The notes: generated by a model not told the origin, from the letters alone. A DNA stretch of 64,000 nucleotides from Lachnospiraceae bacterium (GCA_900759665.1 CAAEWE010000043.1:62001-126000); one strand, 5' to 3'; positions 52,993 through 61,368 are shown, numbered from the stretch's first letter. Program-made: numbers and translations.

Positions 52993-53925
52993 ATGAAACA
53001 GACAATGAAGATATTATTTGGTGTACTTTTCTGTGCAGGCCTCCTGTGTATGCCGGGCAAGTCTGCTTCGGCGGATGCAGTGGTCAGCGGAGAGGATACC
53101 AGCTATGACCGTTATATTGCTTTTGGACAGGATCTGAAGGCAAGTGAGAAGCAGAAGGTGCTGCAGGAGTTTGGTATCAGCGAGTCGGATCTGTCCAATT
53201 ACAAGACCATTGAGATCACCAATCAGGAGGAGCATGATTATCTGGGAGATTATATTGACTCCAAGGTGATCGGCAGCCGTGCTCTTTCCTCTGTGATGAT
53301 CGTTAAGACGGAGGCAGGAAGCGGCATTCAGGTAGAGACAAAGAACATCACTTACTGTACCTCAGGTATGTACTGTAATGCCCTTGTGACGGCAGGTTTG
53401 GAGGATGCACAGGTAACGGTTGTGGGACCGTTTGGCATTTCCGGTACATCTGCTCTGGTAGGAGCCATGAAGGCATATTCGGTTATGACCGGAAAGGATA
53501 TTTCCGAGTCAACCATGGATGCCGCAACAGATGAGCTTGTGACTACAGCAGAGCTTGCAGATACTATTGGTGATTCCGAGAAGGTGGAGCAGTTAGTGGC
53601 GGCAGTGAAGCAGAAGGTATTTTCTGATAATCTTACCACCAGGGATGACATTAAGGATGCCGTCAACGCCTCTGCTAATGCACTGGATCTGAATCTGTCC
53701 GACGATGATGTCAATAAGATCACGGATATGATGGAGAAGGTTTCGCAGGTAGATGTGGATGTGGACGCCATCAAGGAACAGGCGAAGGATATATATAACA
53801 AATTAAAGGATTCGGGAATTGACTTCAGTAATGTCGATACGGCAGGATTGTCAGAAAAGGTAGGAGGATTCTTTTCGAACATTTTTAATGCGATCAAGGA
53901 TTTCTTTCACGGACTGTTTGGATAA
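52993..53925 (+). CDS. Secreted DUF1002 (YpuA-like) protein
   Basis: The protein has 310 residues. Signal peptide: KQTMKILFGVLFCAGLLCMP, then GKSASA as likely cleavage site. The DUF1002 core follows: EKQKVLQEFGISESDLSNYK, EEHDYLGDYIDSKVIGSRAL, TYCTSGMYCNALVTAGLEDA and VVGPFGISGTSALVGAMKAY. The C-terminal third is helical and acidic, ending in an amphipathic SEKVGGFFSNIFNAIKDFFH. Function unknown in the family. ATG 52993 places the hydrophobic signal correctly; ATG 52981 is in frame but directly abuts the AAAGG site. Confidence 0.82.
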   Translation: MKQTMKILFGVLFCAGLLCMPGKSASADAVVSGEDTSYDRYIAFGQDLKASEKQKVLQEFGISESDLSNYKTIEITNQEEHDYLGDYIDSKVIGSRALSSVMIVKTEAGSGIQVETKNITYCTSGMYCNALVTAGLEDAQVTVVGPFGISGTSALVGAMKAYSVMTGKDISESTMDAATDELVTTAELADTIGDSEKVEQLVAAVKQKVFSDNLTTRDDIKDAVNASANALDLNLSDDDVNKITDMMEKVSQVDVDVDAIKEQAKDIYNKLKDSGIDFSNVDTAGLSEKVGGFFSNIFNAIKDFFHGLFG

Positions 53926-54018
53926 AAGTTACGATTCACAGCTCCGTGGAGGTGAACTGTGGAATCAGGACGAAACAGCGAGAGGTGAGATCGTAACATA
54001 AAGGAAATGAGGATTATT

Positions 54019-55713
54019 ATGATACGCAGAAAAATAGTGATATCCGGACTTTTTTGTCTGGTATGCGGGACATTGCTTGTGAGCTGCAGACCGGCCGGTC
54101 AGGGAGAGGTGTCCTCGGATGCATTTACGGCATCTATGGCGGCGGATGTACGCCCGATCGACGAGATGAAGGTATCTGCAAAGCTGGATGAAAGCTCGCA
54201 GATCAGGATCAGCTGGGATAAGGTAAGCCGGGCGGTGTCCTATGTGGTGTACCGCAGTGACAGAGGAAACACAGACTGGAAGCAGCTAAAGGAGCTGACA
54301 CCGGATCAGACTTCTTATGTGGACGAGACGGCAGCCATGGGAATGAATTATCATTACAAGGTGGAGGCAGCATGTGAGTACAGCCGGACAGACCGCTTTG
54401 CCTACAGCAAAGATCAAATGCCACAGAGGCTTCATGAAGAATGTGAGATTTACACCGGTGTGGGTGGTGCATTCTGGGATCAGAAGGCAATGAAGGCGAA
54501 GCAGCAAAAGATTGGCCAGATCCTTTTATCATATTCCTTCGGTGGAGAAGGAAAGGAAGCCGTAGAGCCGGAGGGCGTGGAAATTTACCGTGGATCCTCT
54601 GCCGGCAGTATGGAGCTTTTGGAGAGAGGTCTGGTCAAGGATATTTCCACCGAGGAGTTTGATTTTGGAACAAACTACGTGGATGGTACAGTAGAACAGG
54701 GGAAAAGCTATTATTATCAGATCCGGGCTTATGCACTGCTTGACGGAAAACGCGTTTACGGAAAACGTTCGGATGCCATAAAGGTACAGGCGGCAGAGCC
54801 GGAGGGTGTTTACAGCCTTCGGCTGGTGCGAGAGCCGGACAGTTACCGGTCCAATATTATCGTGGCTCTGACCAGTACCAGGAAGGAAAATGGCGTCCTT
54901 ACATTGTCGTCGGATATACTGACACAGAAGGTTACCATGATGTACCGGATGTCTGCAGATTATTATGCACAGCAGGCAATGGCGGGATCTGCCGTTCCGG
55001 TTTCAACAGTCAGCCAGTCATCTGATCAGAAGCAGGCGAAGAAGCCTCCGTATCAGGCAATGAGGCTGAAGGCTGACCGTTACAGCATGGATGGCAGATA
55101 TTTCCAGTATGTGACCGGGGATATTGTACTGGATCCGCAAAAAACAGTTTATCTGGAATTATCACCGGCAGATGCAGATGAAAAGCTGCTGTCTTCTGCA
55201 AATTTGTCCGCAGAGGAGATTTCCTTCCAGGCAAAATATAACGAAGGAAAGCACCGGATGAAGCTGGATGTTAAGGGACAGAAGGCTGCTATGGAGGATC
55301 TGTCTGCAGACGGAGGGTTCCGGGTGTGGATAGAGGCGGTCACAAAGGGTCAAAGCTCCACATTCCGGATCGGCTTATTGAGCCGTTACAGTGACAATAA
55401 AACATGGAAGCTTTCAAAAGAGCAGCTTTCATCGTTCACTTACAGCTATCAGTGCAAAAACGATGATAACCTTCTGGAGATGCCGTTGACTGCAGAAAAG
55501 TACAGCACAGATGGTGTAAAATGGAAGAAGATTTCCGGAGATCTTACGGTAAAGGCGTGTGATATCATATATCTGCAGCTTGCCCCACAGCAGTCACGGG
55601 AAAAGCTTCCATACCGCCAGAAGGGACAGCGTCACGGAGACCTGATCCTTTCCGGAACATATGGATCCAATACATCATGGACATTAAAAGCAGATTTATT
55701 GAAGGGAGAATGA
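54019..55713 (+). CDS. Lipoprotein with fibronectin type III-like domains
   Basis: The protein has ~564 residues. Lipoprotein signal: RRKIVISGLFCLVCGTLLVS followed by Cys (lipobox LLVSC). FN3-like modules are suggested by AKLDESSQIRISWDKVSRAV and SYVVYRSDRGNTDWKQL, then YVDETAAMGMNYHYKVEA and again GKSYYYQIRAYALLDGKRVY. The second half has two similar beta-rich segments that share the pattern RYSMDGRYFQYVTGDIVLD and KYSTDGVKWKKISGDLTV, each followed by I/V-YL-LSP or YLQLAP, so it is internally duplicated. Function unknown; surface-exposed. GAGG lies six bases before ATG 54019. Confidence 0.75.
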   Translation: MIRRKIVISGLFCLVCGTLLVSCRPAGQGEVSSDAFTASMAADVRPIDEMKVSAKLDESSQIRISWDKVSRAVSYVVYRSDRGNTDWKQLKELTPDQTSYVDETAAMGMNYHYKVEAACEYSRTDRFAYSKDQMPQRLHEECEIYTGVGGAFWDQKAMKAKQQKIGQILLSYSFGGEGKEAVEPEGVEIYRGSSAGSMELLERGLVKDISTEEFDFGTNYVDGTVEQGKSYYYQIRAYALLDGKRVYGKRSDAIKVQAAEPEGVYSLRLVREPDSYRSNIIVALTSTRKENGVLTLSSDILTQKVTMMYRMSADYYAQQAMAGSAVPVSTVSQSSDQKQAKKPPYQAMRLKADRYSMDGRYFQYVTGDIVLDPQKTVYLELSPADADEKLLSSANLSAEEISFQAKYNEGKHRMKLDVKGQKAAMEDLSADGGFRVWIEAVTKGQSSTFRIGLLSRYSDNKTWKLSKEQLSSFTYSYQCKNDDNLLEMPLTAEKYSTDGVKWKKISGDLTVKACDIIYLQLAPQQSREKLPYRQKGQRHGDLILSGTYGSNTSWTLKADLLKGE

Positions 55714-55717
55714 GATT

Positions 55718-56059
55718 ATGCCATTTATTGATTCAAAGGTAACCGTAAAAATGAGTGAGGACAAAAAGGAGCAGATCAAAGCAAAGCTTGGTCAGGCCAT
55801 TGGTCTGTTGGGAAAGACCGAGAGCTTTCTGATGGTAGGATTTGAGGATGAATATGATCTGTATATGGGAGGAAACAAGCTGGATAAGGGCGCATTTGTT
55901 TCGGTGAAGGTGTTTGGACAGTTACAGTCCGCTGCCTGTGACAGCATGACGGCTAAAATCTGTGATATTCTGCAGGAGGAGCTTGGAATTCCCGGAAATG
56001 CAGTTTATGTAACATATCAGGGAATCAATGACTGGGGCTGGAATGGCAGTAACTTTTAG
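55718..56059 (+). CDS. MIF-like / tautomerase superfamily protein
   Basis: The protein has 113 residues, the size of macrophage migration inhibitory factor. The mature N-terminus would be Pro (M-PFIDSKVTVKMSEDKKEQIK), the catalytic proline of the tautomerase superfamily. The end YVTYQGINDWGWNGSNF closely fits the MIF C-terminus, which forms the trimer barrel. The body (LGKTESFLMVGFEDEYDLYM) corresponds to the MIF substrate-pocket strand. No signal peptide. It starts four bases after the lipoprotein stop, so the two are co-transcribed. Its stop codon lies inside the target duplication of the small mobile element that follows. Confidence 0.82.
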   Translation: MPFIDSKVTVKMSEDKKEQIKAKLGQAIGLLGKTESFLMVGFEDEYDLYMGGNKLDKGAFVSVKVFGQLQSAACDSMTAKICDILQEELGIPGNAVYVTYQGINDWGWNGSNF

Positions 56060-56061
56060 TA

Positions 56062-56124
56062 GCTCAAACTTCCCCACCAAGAACTATAATATGCCCAGAC
56101 TGTTTCTGATGTGGAAAGTTTGAG
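56062..56124. mobile_element. 63-bp miniature inverted-repeat element
   Basis: The ends CTCAAACTT...CCAC and GTGG..AAGTTTGAG are inverted repeats. The element is flanked by the direct repeat TTAGTA (56056-56061 and 56125-56130), a probable 6-bp target duplication. Its left half (CTCAAACTTCCCC, then TGCCCA, then TTTCT) matches the right end of the large element at 61897-62428, so it is probably an internal deletion product of the same family. Confidence 0.65.
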
Positions 56125-56135
56125 TTAGTAACCAC

Positions 56136-56164
56136 TTGCAATCATAAAATGTATGTGGTATGCT
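56136..56164 (+). promoter_or_regulatory. Promoter of the T-box/aspS-gatCAB transcript
   Basis: TTGCAA (56136-56141), 17 bases, TATGCT (56159-56164). It lies a few bases right of the miniature element. Confidence 0.6.
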
Positions 56165-56204
56165 TAGATATATGATTGTTTAATTGAATTATGAAACAGA
56201 CAAT

Positions 56205-56481
56205 GAAGGAGACGAAGTTCTGAAACCATGCTTTTCGACAGGAACATGATGCCACCGACTGAGAGCACATGACCGGCAGAGGACAGAATGGAGAACACTC
56301 CGGAGTCCATAGGCTGAACAGGTATCAACGAGTAGGTTTGTGCGCGGACACGGCGTTATGTGAAGAGATGCAGATCATTTTTCAGGTGTATCATAAATGG
56401 TCTGTGAATTGCGGGTGGTACCGCGGAAGAAGATCCGTCCCCAGAAGTGATATGATGTCATATCATTTCCGGGGACTTTTT
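56205..56481 (+). promoter_or_regulatory. T-box riboswitch with GAAC specifier loop
   Basis: The conserved T-box GGGTGGTACCGCGG lies at 56413-56426, with the alternative terminator after it (56437-56481). In stem I, GGAG (56208-56211) pairs with CTCC (56298-56301), and GTTCTG (56217-56222) with CAGAAT (56284-56289). These leave an internal loop with ACGAA on one side and GGAGAACA on the other. The distal part carries the usual GAGAG motif. The 3' side of the loop reads GAAC: GAA (Glu) at 56293-56295 or AAC (Asn) at 56294-56296. The operon downstream makes Asn-tRNA(Asn) and probably Gln-tRNA(Gln), so Asn and Glu codons both make sense. Confidence 0.88.
56437..56481 (+). terminator. T-box-controlled terminator
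   Basis: GTCCCC (56437-56442) pairs with GGGGAC (56471-56476), continuing inward with AAGTGATATGA/TCATATCATTT, then TTTTT. It is the alternative to the antiterminator that uncharged tRNA stabilises. Confidence 0.88.
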
Positions 56482-56490
56482 AATGTATTA

Positions 56491-56542
56491 GGAAAGTGCT
56501 CGAAACGTGGTGTGATGCCAACGAGAATTGCGAAGCAATTCT
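56491..56542 (+). repeat. Dispersed repeat, copy C
   Basis: TGCTCGAAACGTGGTG, then GAATTGC-GAA-GCAATTC (56524-56541). It is the same layout as copy B at 48301 and, in its first half, copy A at 12278. It sits between the T-box terminator and aspS. Confidence 0.6.
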
Positions 56543-56546
56543 TGGA

Positions 56547-56573
56547 GGGAAAACGCTGGTTTTGCCCTTTTTT
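56547..56573 (+). terminator. Second hairpin with T run before aspS
   Basis: GGGAAAAC (56547-56554), loop GCTG, GTTTTGCCC (56559-56567), then six T residues. It has the form of an intrinsic terminator placed after the T-box, where it would reduce read-through even when the T-box is on. It appears to belong to the repeat copy C. Confidence 0.65.
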
Positions 56574-56622
56574 ATAGTATAAAACAGTATCCGGAAGGGA
56601 TACGGAAAGGCATGGTTTTATT

Positions 56623-57954
56623 ATGGAATTTATAACTGGAGTAGCGAAGAAGGATACGCTGGAAATCAGTGAGATTCTCGCAGGAGATTATGAAGGAAAG
56701 ACGATCAAGGTTAATGGTGCGGTGCATACGATCCGTGATATGGGTGATGTGGCATTTGTTGTTCTCCGTAAGAGAGAGGGACTGTTACAGTGTGTGTATG
56801 AGGAAGGTGTCACCAAGTTTGATCTCAAGACCCTAAAGGAAGCAGCGACCGTAGAAGTAGAGGGTGTTCTGGCAAAAGAGGACCGTGCACCGAACGGTGT
56901 GGAGCTTCGTCTGAATACCATCCGCATTCTGTCTGAGCCGACAGAGCAGATGCCTCTGCAGATTTCCAAATGGAAATTAAAAACATCTCTGGAAGCAAAG
57001 TTAAATTATCGTCCGGTATCACTCCGTAATGTACGTGAGCGTGCCAAATTCCGTATTCAGGAGGGCATTGTAAGAGGTTTCCGTGATTTCCTGTATGAGC
57101 AGGGCTTTACCGAGATCCATACACCAAAGCTTGGCGCAAAGAGTGCCGAGGGTGGTGCCAATCTGTTTAAGCTGGAGTATTTCCACAGACCGGCAATCCT
57201 GCAGCAGAGTCCACAGTTCTATAAGCAGATGATGGTTGGCGTATTTGACCGTGTATTTGAGACGGCACCGGTATTTCGTGCAGAGAAGCACAACACAAAG
57301 CGTCATCTGAATGAGTACACTTCTCTGGATTTTGAGATGGGATATATTGACGGTTTTGAGGATATTATGGCAATGGAGACAGGATTTTTACAGTACACCA
57401 TGGCTCTTTTACAGAAGGAGTACAGCAGAGAGTTAAAGATTCTCGGAGTAACTCTTCCAAATACAGACAAGATCCCTTGTGTGCGTTTTGATGTGGCAAA
57501 GAAGCAGGTTGCAGAGAAATATAACAGAGAGATCCGTAACCCATATGATCTGGAACCGGAGGAAGAGGCTTTGATCGGTCAGTATTACAAAGAGGAATGT
57601 GATGCGGATTTCGTATTTGTGACACATTACCCATCCAAGAAGCGTCCGTTCTATGCAATGGATGATCCGGAGGATGAGACATATACCTTAAGCTTTGACC
57701 TTCTGTATCATGGTCTGGAGATCACCACAGGCGGTCAGCGTATCCATAGCTATCCGGAGCTTCTGGCCAAGATGGAGAAACGTGGCATGACAGAGGAAGG
57801 CATGGAGCAGTATCTCAGTTCCTTTAAGCACGGTATGCCGCCACACGGTGGACTGGGTATCGGTATGGAGCGTCTGACCATGCAGCTTCTCGGTGAGGAG
57901 AATGTCCGTGAGACCACATTGTTCCCAAGAGATCTGAGCCGTCTGGAGCCGTAG
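56623..57954 (+). CDS. aspS: Aspartyl-tRNA synthetase, archaeal/eukaryal type (probably non-discriminating)
   Basis: The protein has 443 residues, far shorter than the ~590-residue bacterial AspRS and lacking the GAD insertion, so it is of the archaeal type. N-terminal anticodon-binding OB domain (~1-110, TIKVNGAVHTIRDMGDVAFV). Class II core: FTEIHTPKLGAKSAEGGANL (flipping loop), APVFRAEKHNTKRHLNEYTS (motif 2), PHGGLGIGMERLTMQLLGEE (motif 3). It is followed by gatC, gatA and gatB, so it very probably charges both tRNA-Asp and tRNA-Asn with Asp, and GatCAB amidates the latter. It is controlled by the T-box upstream. Confidence 0.9.
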   Translation: MEFITGVAKKDTLEISEILAGDYEGKTIKVNGAVHTIRDMGDVAFVVLRKREGLLQCVYEEGVTKFDLKTLKEAATVEVEGVLAKEDRAPNGVELRLNTIRILSEPTEQMPLQISKWKLKTSLEAKLNYRPVSLRNVRERAKFRIQEGIVRGFRDFLYEQGFTEIHTPKLGAKSAEGGANLFKLEYFHRPAILQQSPQFYKQMMVGVFDRVFETAPVFRAEKHNTKRHLNEYTSLDFEMGYIDGFEDIMAMETGFLQYTMALLQKEYSRELKILGVTLPNTDKIPCVRFDVAKKQVAEKYNREIRNPYDLEPEEEALIGQYYKEECDADFVFVTHYPSKKRPFYAMDDPEDETYTLSFDLLYHGLEITTGGQRIHSYPELLAKMEKRGMTEEGMEQYLSSFKHGMPPHGGLGIGMERLTMQLLGEENVRETTLFPRDLSRLEP

Positions 57955-58073
57955 GACAGATGGACAGGAGGCGAAGCGGACAGGTTTTTAGGCTTTTGAG
58001 CTGATCCCGGAAACGATTTAGATTGAATTTGATGTCTGCGAACAGGCAGATGGAGGAAAGGCAGGATATAAAT

Positions 58074-58364
58074 ATGGCAAATGTAATTTCAGATGAGACG
58101 ATTGAGTATGTCGGTATTCTGGCAAAGCTGGAGCTGAATAAGGAAGAGCAGGAGCAGGCCAAGAAGGATATGGGTGAGATGTTGGACTATATTGATAAGC
58201 TGAATGAGCTCGATACCAGCGGTGTAGAGCCAATGTCCCATGTATTCCCGGTAAATAATGTATTCCGTGAGGACGTGGTTACAAACGGAGACGGACATGA
58301 GGCAACACTTGCAAATGCACCGGAAGTAAAGGAAAATGCATTCTTAGTTCCGAAAACAGTATAG
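58074..58364 (+). CDS. gatC: Asp/Glu-tRNA amidotransferase subunit C
   Basis: The protein has 96 residues, standard GatC length. It begins ISDETIEYVGILAKLELNKE and contains MLDYIDKLNELDTSGVEPMS, then HVFPVNNVFREDVV. It stabilises the GatA-GatB complex. ATG 58074 follows GGAGGAAAGGCAGG; the frame opens 17 codons upstream without similarity. Confidence 0.93.
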   Translation: MANVISDETIEYVGILAKLELNKEEQEQAKKDMGEMLDYIDKLNELDTSGVEPMSHVFPVNNVFREDVVTNGDGHEATLANAPEVKENAFLVPKTV

Positions 58365-58412
58365 TGTGAAAAGTAAAACAGTAGAAATCAACAAGAAAGG
58401 ATTGGTGATTTG

Positions 58413-59876
58413 ATGTCATTGATGCAGCTTACGGCTGTAGAGCTGGGCAAGAAGATAAAAGCAGGAGAGGTTTCTGTGGTGGAGGCGACAGAGGCTGCTC
58501 TTAATGCCATTGAGGCAAAGGAAGAAAAAATCAACAGTTTTGTGACAGTGGACCGGGAGGGTGCACTGAAGCAGGCGGAGGAAGTACAGAAAAAGATTGA
58601 TGCAGGAGAGCTTACATCACCTCTGGCTGGTGTACCGGTTGCCATTAAGGATAATATGTGTACAGAGGGGCTTCTGACCACCTGCAGCTCTAAGATCCTT
58701 GGTAACTTTGTACCGACATTTACGTCAGAGGCAGTGCTGAATCTGCAAAAGGCGGGGGCAGTCATTCTCGGAAAGACCAACATGGACGAGTTTGCCATGG
58801 GAAGTACCACGGAGACATCTGCTTTTGGAGAGACGAAAAACCCATGGAATACAGAGCATGTACCGGGAGGCTCTTCCGGTGGATCCTGTGCGGCAGTTGC
58901 TGCGGGCGAGTGCTTCTATGCGCTTGGCTCTGATACCGGTGGATCCATCCGTCAGCCAAGCTCCTTCTGTGGCGTGACAGGGATTAAGCCGACCTATGGT
59001 ACGGTTTCCCGTTACGGACTGATCGCATATGGTTCTTCCCTTGATCAGATCGGACCGGTTGCCAAGGATGTTACCGATTGTGCGACAATCCTGGAGACGA
59101 TCGCTTCTCACGACACCAAGGACTCTACATCTGTAGAACGTGATGACACAGATTTTACCTCTGCACTGGTAGATGATGTGAAGGGGATGAAGATCGGTAT
59201 TCCAAAGGATTATTTTGGAGAAGGTCTTGACCCGGAGGTAAAGGATGCGGTTCTTGCTGCAGCGAAGAAACTGGAGGAGAAGGGTGCCATCGTGGAGGAG
59301 TTCGAGCTCAGTCTGGTAGAATATGCGATCCCGGCATATTATGTTATTGCCTGTGCTGAGGCAAGCTCTAACCTGGAGCGTTTCGACGGTGTGAAGTACG
59401 GTTATCGCACCAAGGAGTATGAGGGACTTCACAACATGTATAAAAAGACACGTTCCGAAGGCTTCGGTGCCGAGGTAAAACGTCGTATTATGCTTGGTTC
59501 TTTTGTATTAAGCTCAGGATATTATGATGCATATTATCTGAAGGCACTTCGTACCAAAGCATTGATCAAAAAAGCCTTCGACAAAGCCTTTGAAAAATAC
59601 GATATGATTCTTGGACCGGCTGCTCCGACTACTGCACCGAAATTGGGACAGAGCCTCAGCGATCCGATCAAGATGTATCTCGGAGATATTTATACGATTT
59701 CTGTCAACCTTGCCGGCCTGCCTGGTATTTCTGTTCCTTGCGGTGTAGATTCCAAGGGACTCCCGATCGGCTTACAGTTGATCGGTGACTGCTTCCAGGA
59801 AAAGAAGATCATTCAGGCAGCATACGCATATGAGCAGACAAGAGAGCTGGCATTTTGCCCGCTTCTGGCAGAGTAG
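58413..59876 (+). CDS. gatA: Asp/Glu-tRNA amidotransferase subunit A
   Basis: Amidase-signature enzyme that releases ammonia from glutamine. The protein has 487 residues. Catalytic Lys-cisSer-Ser triad: GVPVAIKDNMCTEGLLTTCS (Lys), GSSGGSCAAVAAGECFYALG (signature with cis-Ser) and SDTGGSIRQPSSFCGVTGIK (nucleophile Ser). ATG 58413 is preferred over the in-frame TTG at 58410. Confidence 0.95.
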   Translation: MSLMQLTAVELGKKIKAGEVSVVEATEAALNAIEAKEEKINSFVTVDREGALKQAEEVQKKIDAGELTSPLAGVPVAIKDNMCTEGLLTTCSSKILGNFVPTFTSEAVLNLQKAGAVILGKTNMDEFAMGSTTETSAFGETKNPWNTEHVPGGSSGGSCAAVAAGECFYALGSDTGGSIRQPSSFCGVTGIKPTYGTVSRYGLIAYGSSLDQIGPVAKDVTDCATILETIASHDTKDSTSVERDDTDFTSALVDDVKGMKIGIPKDYFGEGLDPEVKDAVLAAAKKLEEKGAIVEEFELSLVEYAIPAYYVIACAEASSNLERFDGVKYGYRTKEYEGLHNMYKKTRSEGFGAEVKRRIMLGSFVLSSGYYDAYYLKALRTKALIKKAFDKAFEKYDMILGPAAPTTAPKLGQSLSDPIKMYLGDIYTISVNLAGLPGISVPCGVDSKGLPIGLQLIGDCFQEKKIIQAAYAYEQTRELAFCPLLAE

Positions 59877-59892
59877 AAAGGAGACCGGAAAG

Positions 59893-61323
59893 ATGAAACA
59901 ATACGAGACTGTGATAGGACTTGAGGTCCACGTGGAGCTTGCCACAAAGACAAAGATTTTCTGCGGATGTTCCACCGCATTTGGTGGGGCACCGAATACA
60001 CATACATGTCCGGTTTGTACCGGTATGCCGGGTTCTCTGCCGGTACTCAATAAGCAGGTGGTAGAATATGCCATTGCCGTAGGTCTTGCAACTAACTGCA
60101 GCATTACCCAGTACTGCAAGTTTGACCGTAAGAATTATTTCTATCCGGATAATCCACAGAACTATCAGATTTCCCAGTTATACCTGCCAATCTGCCGCAA
60201 CGGTGGTATTGAGATCGAGACGGCAGCCGGTAAAAAGATCGTTGGTATCCATGAGATCCATATGGAGGAGGATGCCGGAAAGCTTGTTCATGATGACTGG
60301 ACCGGAAGCTCTATGGTAGATTACAACCGTTCCGGTGTGCCTCTGATCGAGATCGTATCCGAGCCGGATATGCGTTCTGCCGATGAGGTGATTGCTTATC
60401 TGGAGAAGCTGCGTATGATCATTCAGTATCTGGGAGCTTCTGATTGTAAGCTTCAGGAGGGTTCTATGCGTGCCGACGTCAACCTCTCCGTCAGAGAAGT
60501 AGGAGCTGCCGAGTTTGGTACCCGTACCGAGATGAAGAACTTAAACTCCTTCAAGGCGATCTCTCATGCCATTGAGGGCGAGAGAGCACGTCAGATCGAG
60601 CTTCTGGAGGAAGGACGTCAGGTCATTCAGGAGACCAGAAGATGGGATGACAACAAGGAGTCCTCTTATGCGATGCGTTCCAAGGAGGATGCACAGGATT
60701 ACCGTTACTTCCCGGAGCCGGATCTGGTACCGATCGTGATCAGCGACGAGTGGCTGCAGGCAGTTAAAGACAGACAGCCGGAGCTTCGTTCCGAGAAGCT
60801 GGAACGTTACAAAAAGGAATATGATATTCCGGAGTACGATGCAGAGATCATCACAGGAACCAAGAAGATGGCGGATATCTTTGAGGCAACCACAGCAATC
60901 TGCAATAAGCCAAAGAAGGTTTCCAACTGGCTGATGGTAGAGACCATGCGCCTGTTGAAGGAGAATGAGATGGAGGCAGAGGATATTTCCTTCGCTCCTG
61001 AGAATCTCGCAAAGCTGATCGAGATGGCAGATGCCGGAGAGGTCAACAGCTCTGTAGCCAAGGAAGTATTCGAGGAGATCTTCAAGAACAATATTGATCC
61101 GGAGAAGTATGTCGAGGAGAAGGGCTTAAAGACCGTATCCGATGACGGTGCCCTTCGTGAAGTGATCGAGAAGGTTGTCGCAGACAATCCAAAGTCTGTA
61201 GAGGATTATAACAGCGGTAAGAAGAAAGCCATCGGCTTCCTGGTAGGACAGACCATGAAGGCAATGCAGGGTAAGGCAGATCCTGGAATGGTCAACAAGA
61301 TCCTTATGGAAATTTTGGGCTGA
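59893..61323 (+). CDS. gatB: Asp/Glu-tRNA amidotransferase subunit B
   Basis: Kinase/amidase subunit that phosphorylates and amidates the mischarged tRNA. The protein has 476 residues: YETVIGLEVHVELATKTKIF (start), zinc-site cysteines in FCGCSTAFG and THTCPVCTGMPGSLPV, HEIHMEEDAGKLVHDD, YNRSGVPLIEIVSEPDMRSA, and the YqeY-like C-terminal domain ending GKADPGMVNKILMEILG. ATG 59893 has AAAGGAG upstream; the 36 in-frame codons before it overlap gatA. Confidence 0.95.
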   Translation: MKQYETVIGLEVHVELATKTKIFCGCSTAFGGAPNTHTCPVCTGMPGSLPVLNKQVVEYAIAVGLATNCSITQYCKFDRKNYFYPDNPQNYQISQLYLPICRNGGIEIETAAGKKIVGIHEIHMEEDAGKLVHDDWTGSSMVDYNRSGVPLIEIVSEPDMRSADEVIAYLEKLRMIIQYLGASDCKLQEGSMRADVNLSVREVGAAEFGTRTEMKNLNSFKAISHAIEGERARQIELLEEGRQVIQETRRWDDNKESSYAMRSKEDAQDYRYFPEPDLVPIVISDEWLQAVKDRQPELRSEKLERYKKEYDIPEYDAEIITGTKKMADIFEATTAICNKPKKVSNWLMVETMRLLKENEMEAEDISFAPENLAKLIEMADAGEVNSSVAKEVFEEIFKNNIDPEKYVEEKGLKTVSDDGALREVIEKVVADNPKSVEDYNSGKKKAIGFLVGQTMKAMQGKADPGMVNKILMEILG

Positions 61324-61368
61324 TGCAAAAAATGCCATCGAGAATGTGTGGCAGATTGTGAGGTTGGT

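Noticed and set aside
56269..56577. 102-codon frame over the T-box
   Set aside because: Runs through conserved T-box elements and the terminator; non-coding leader.
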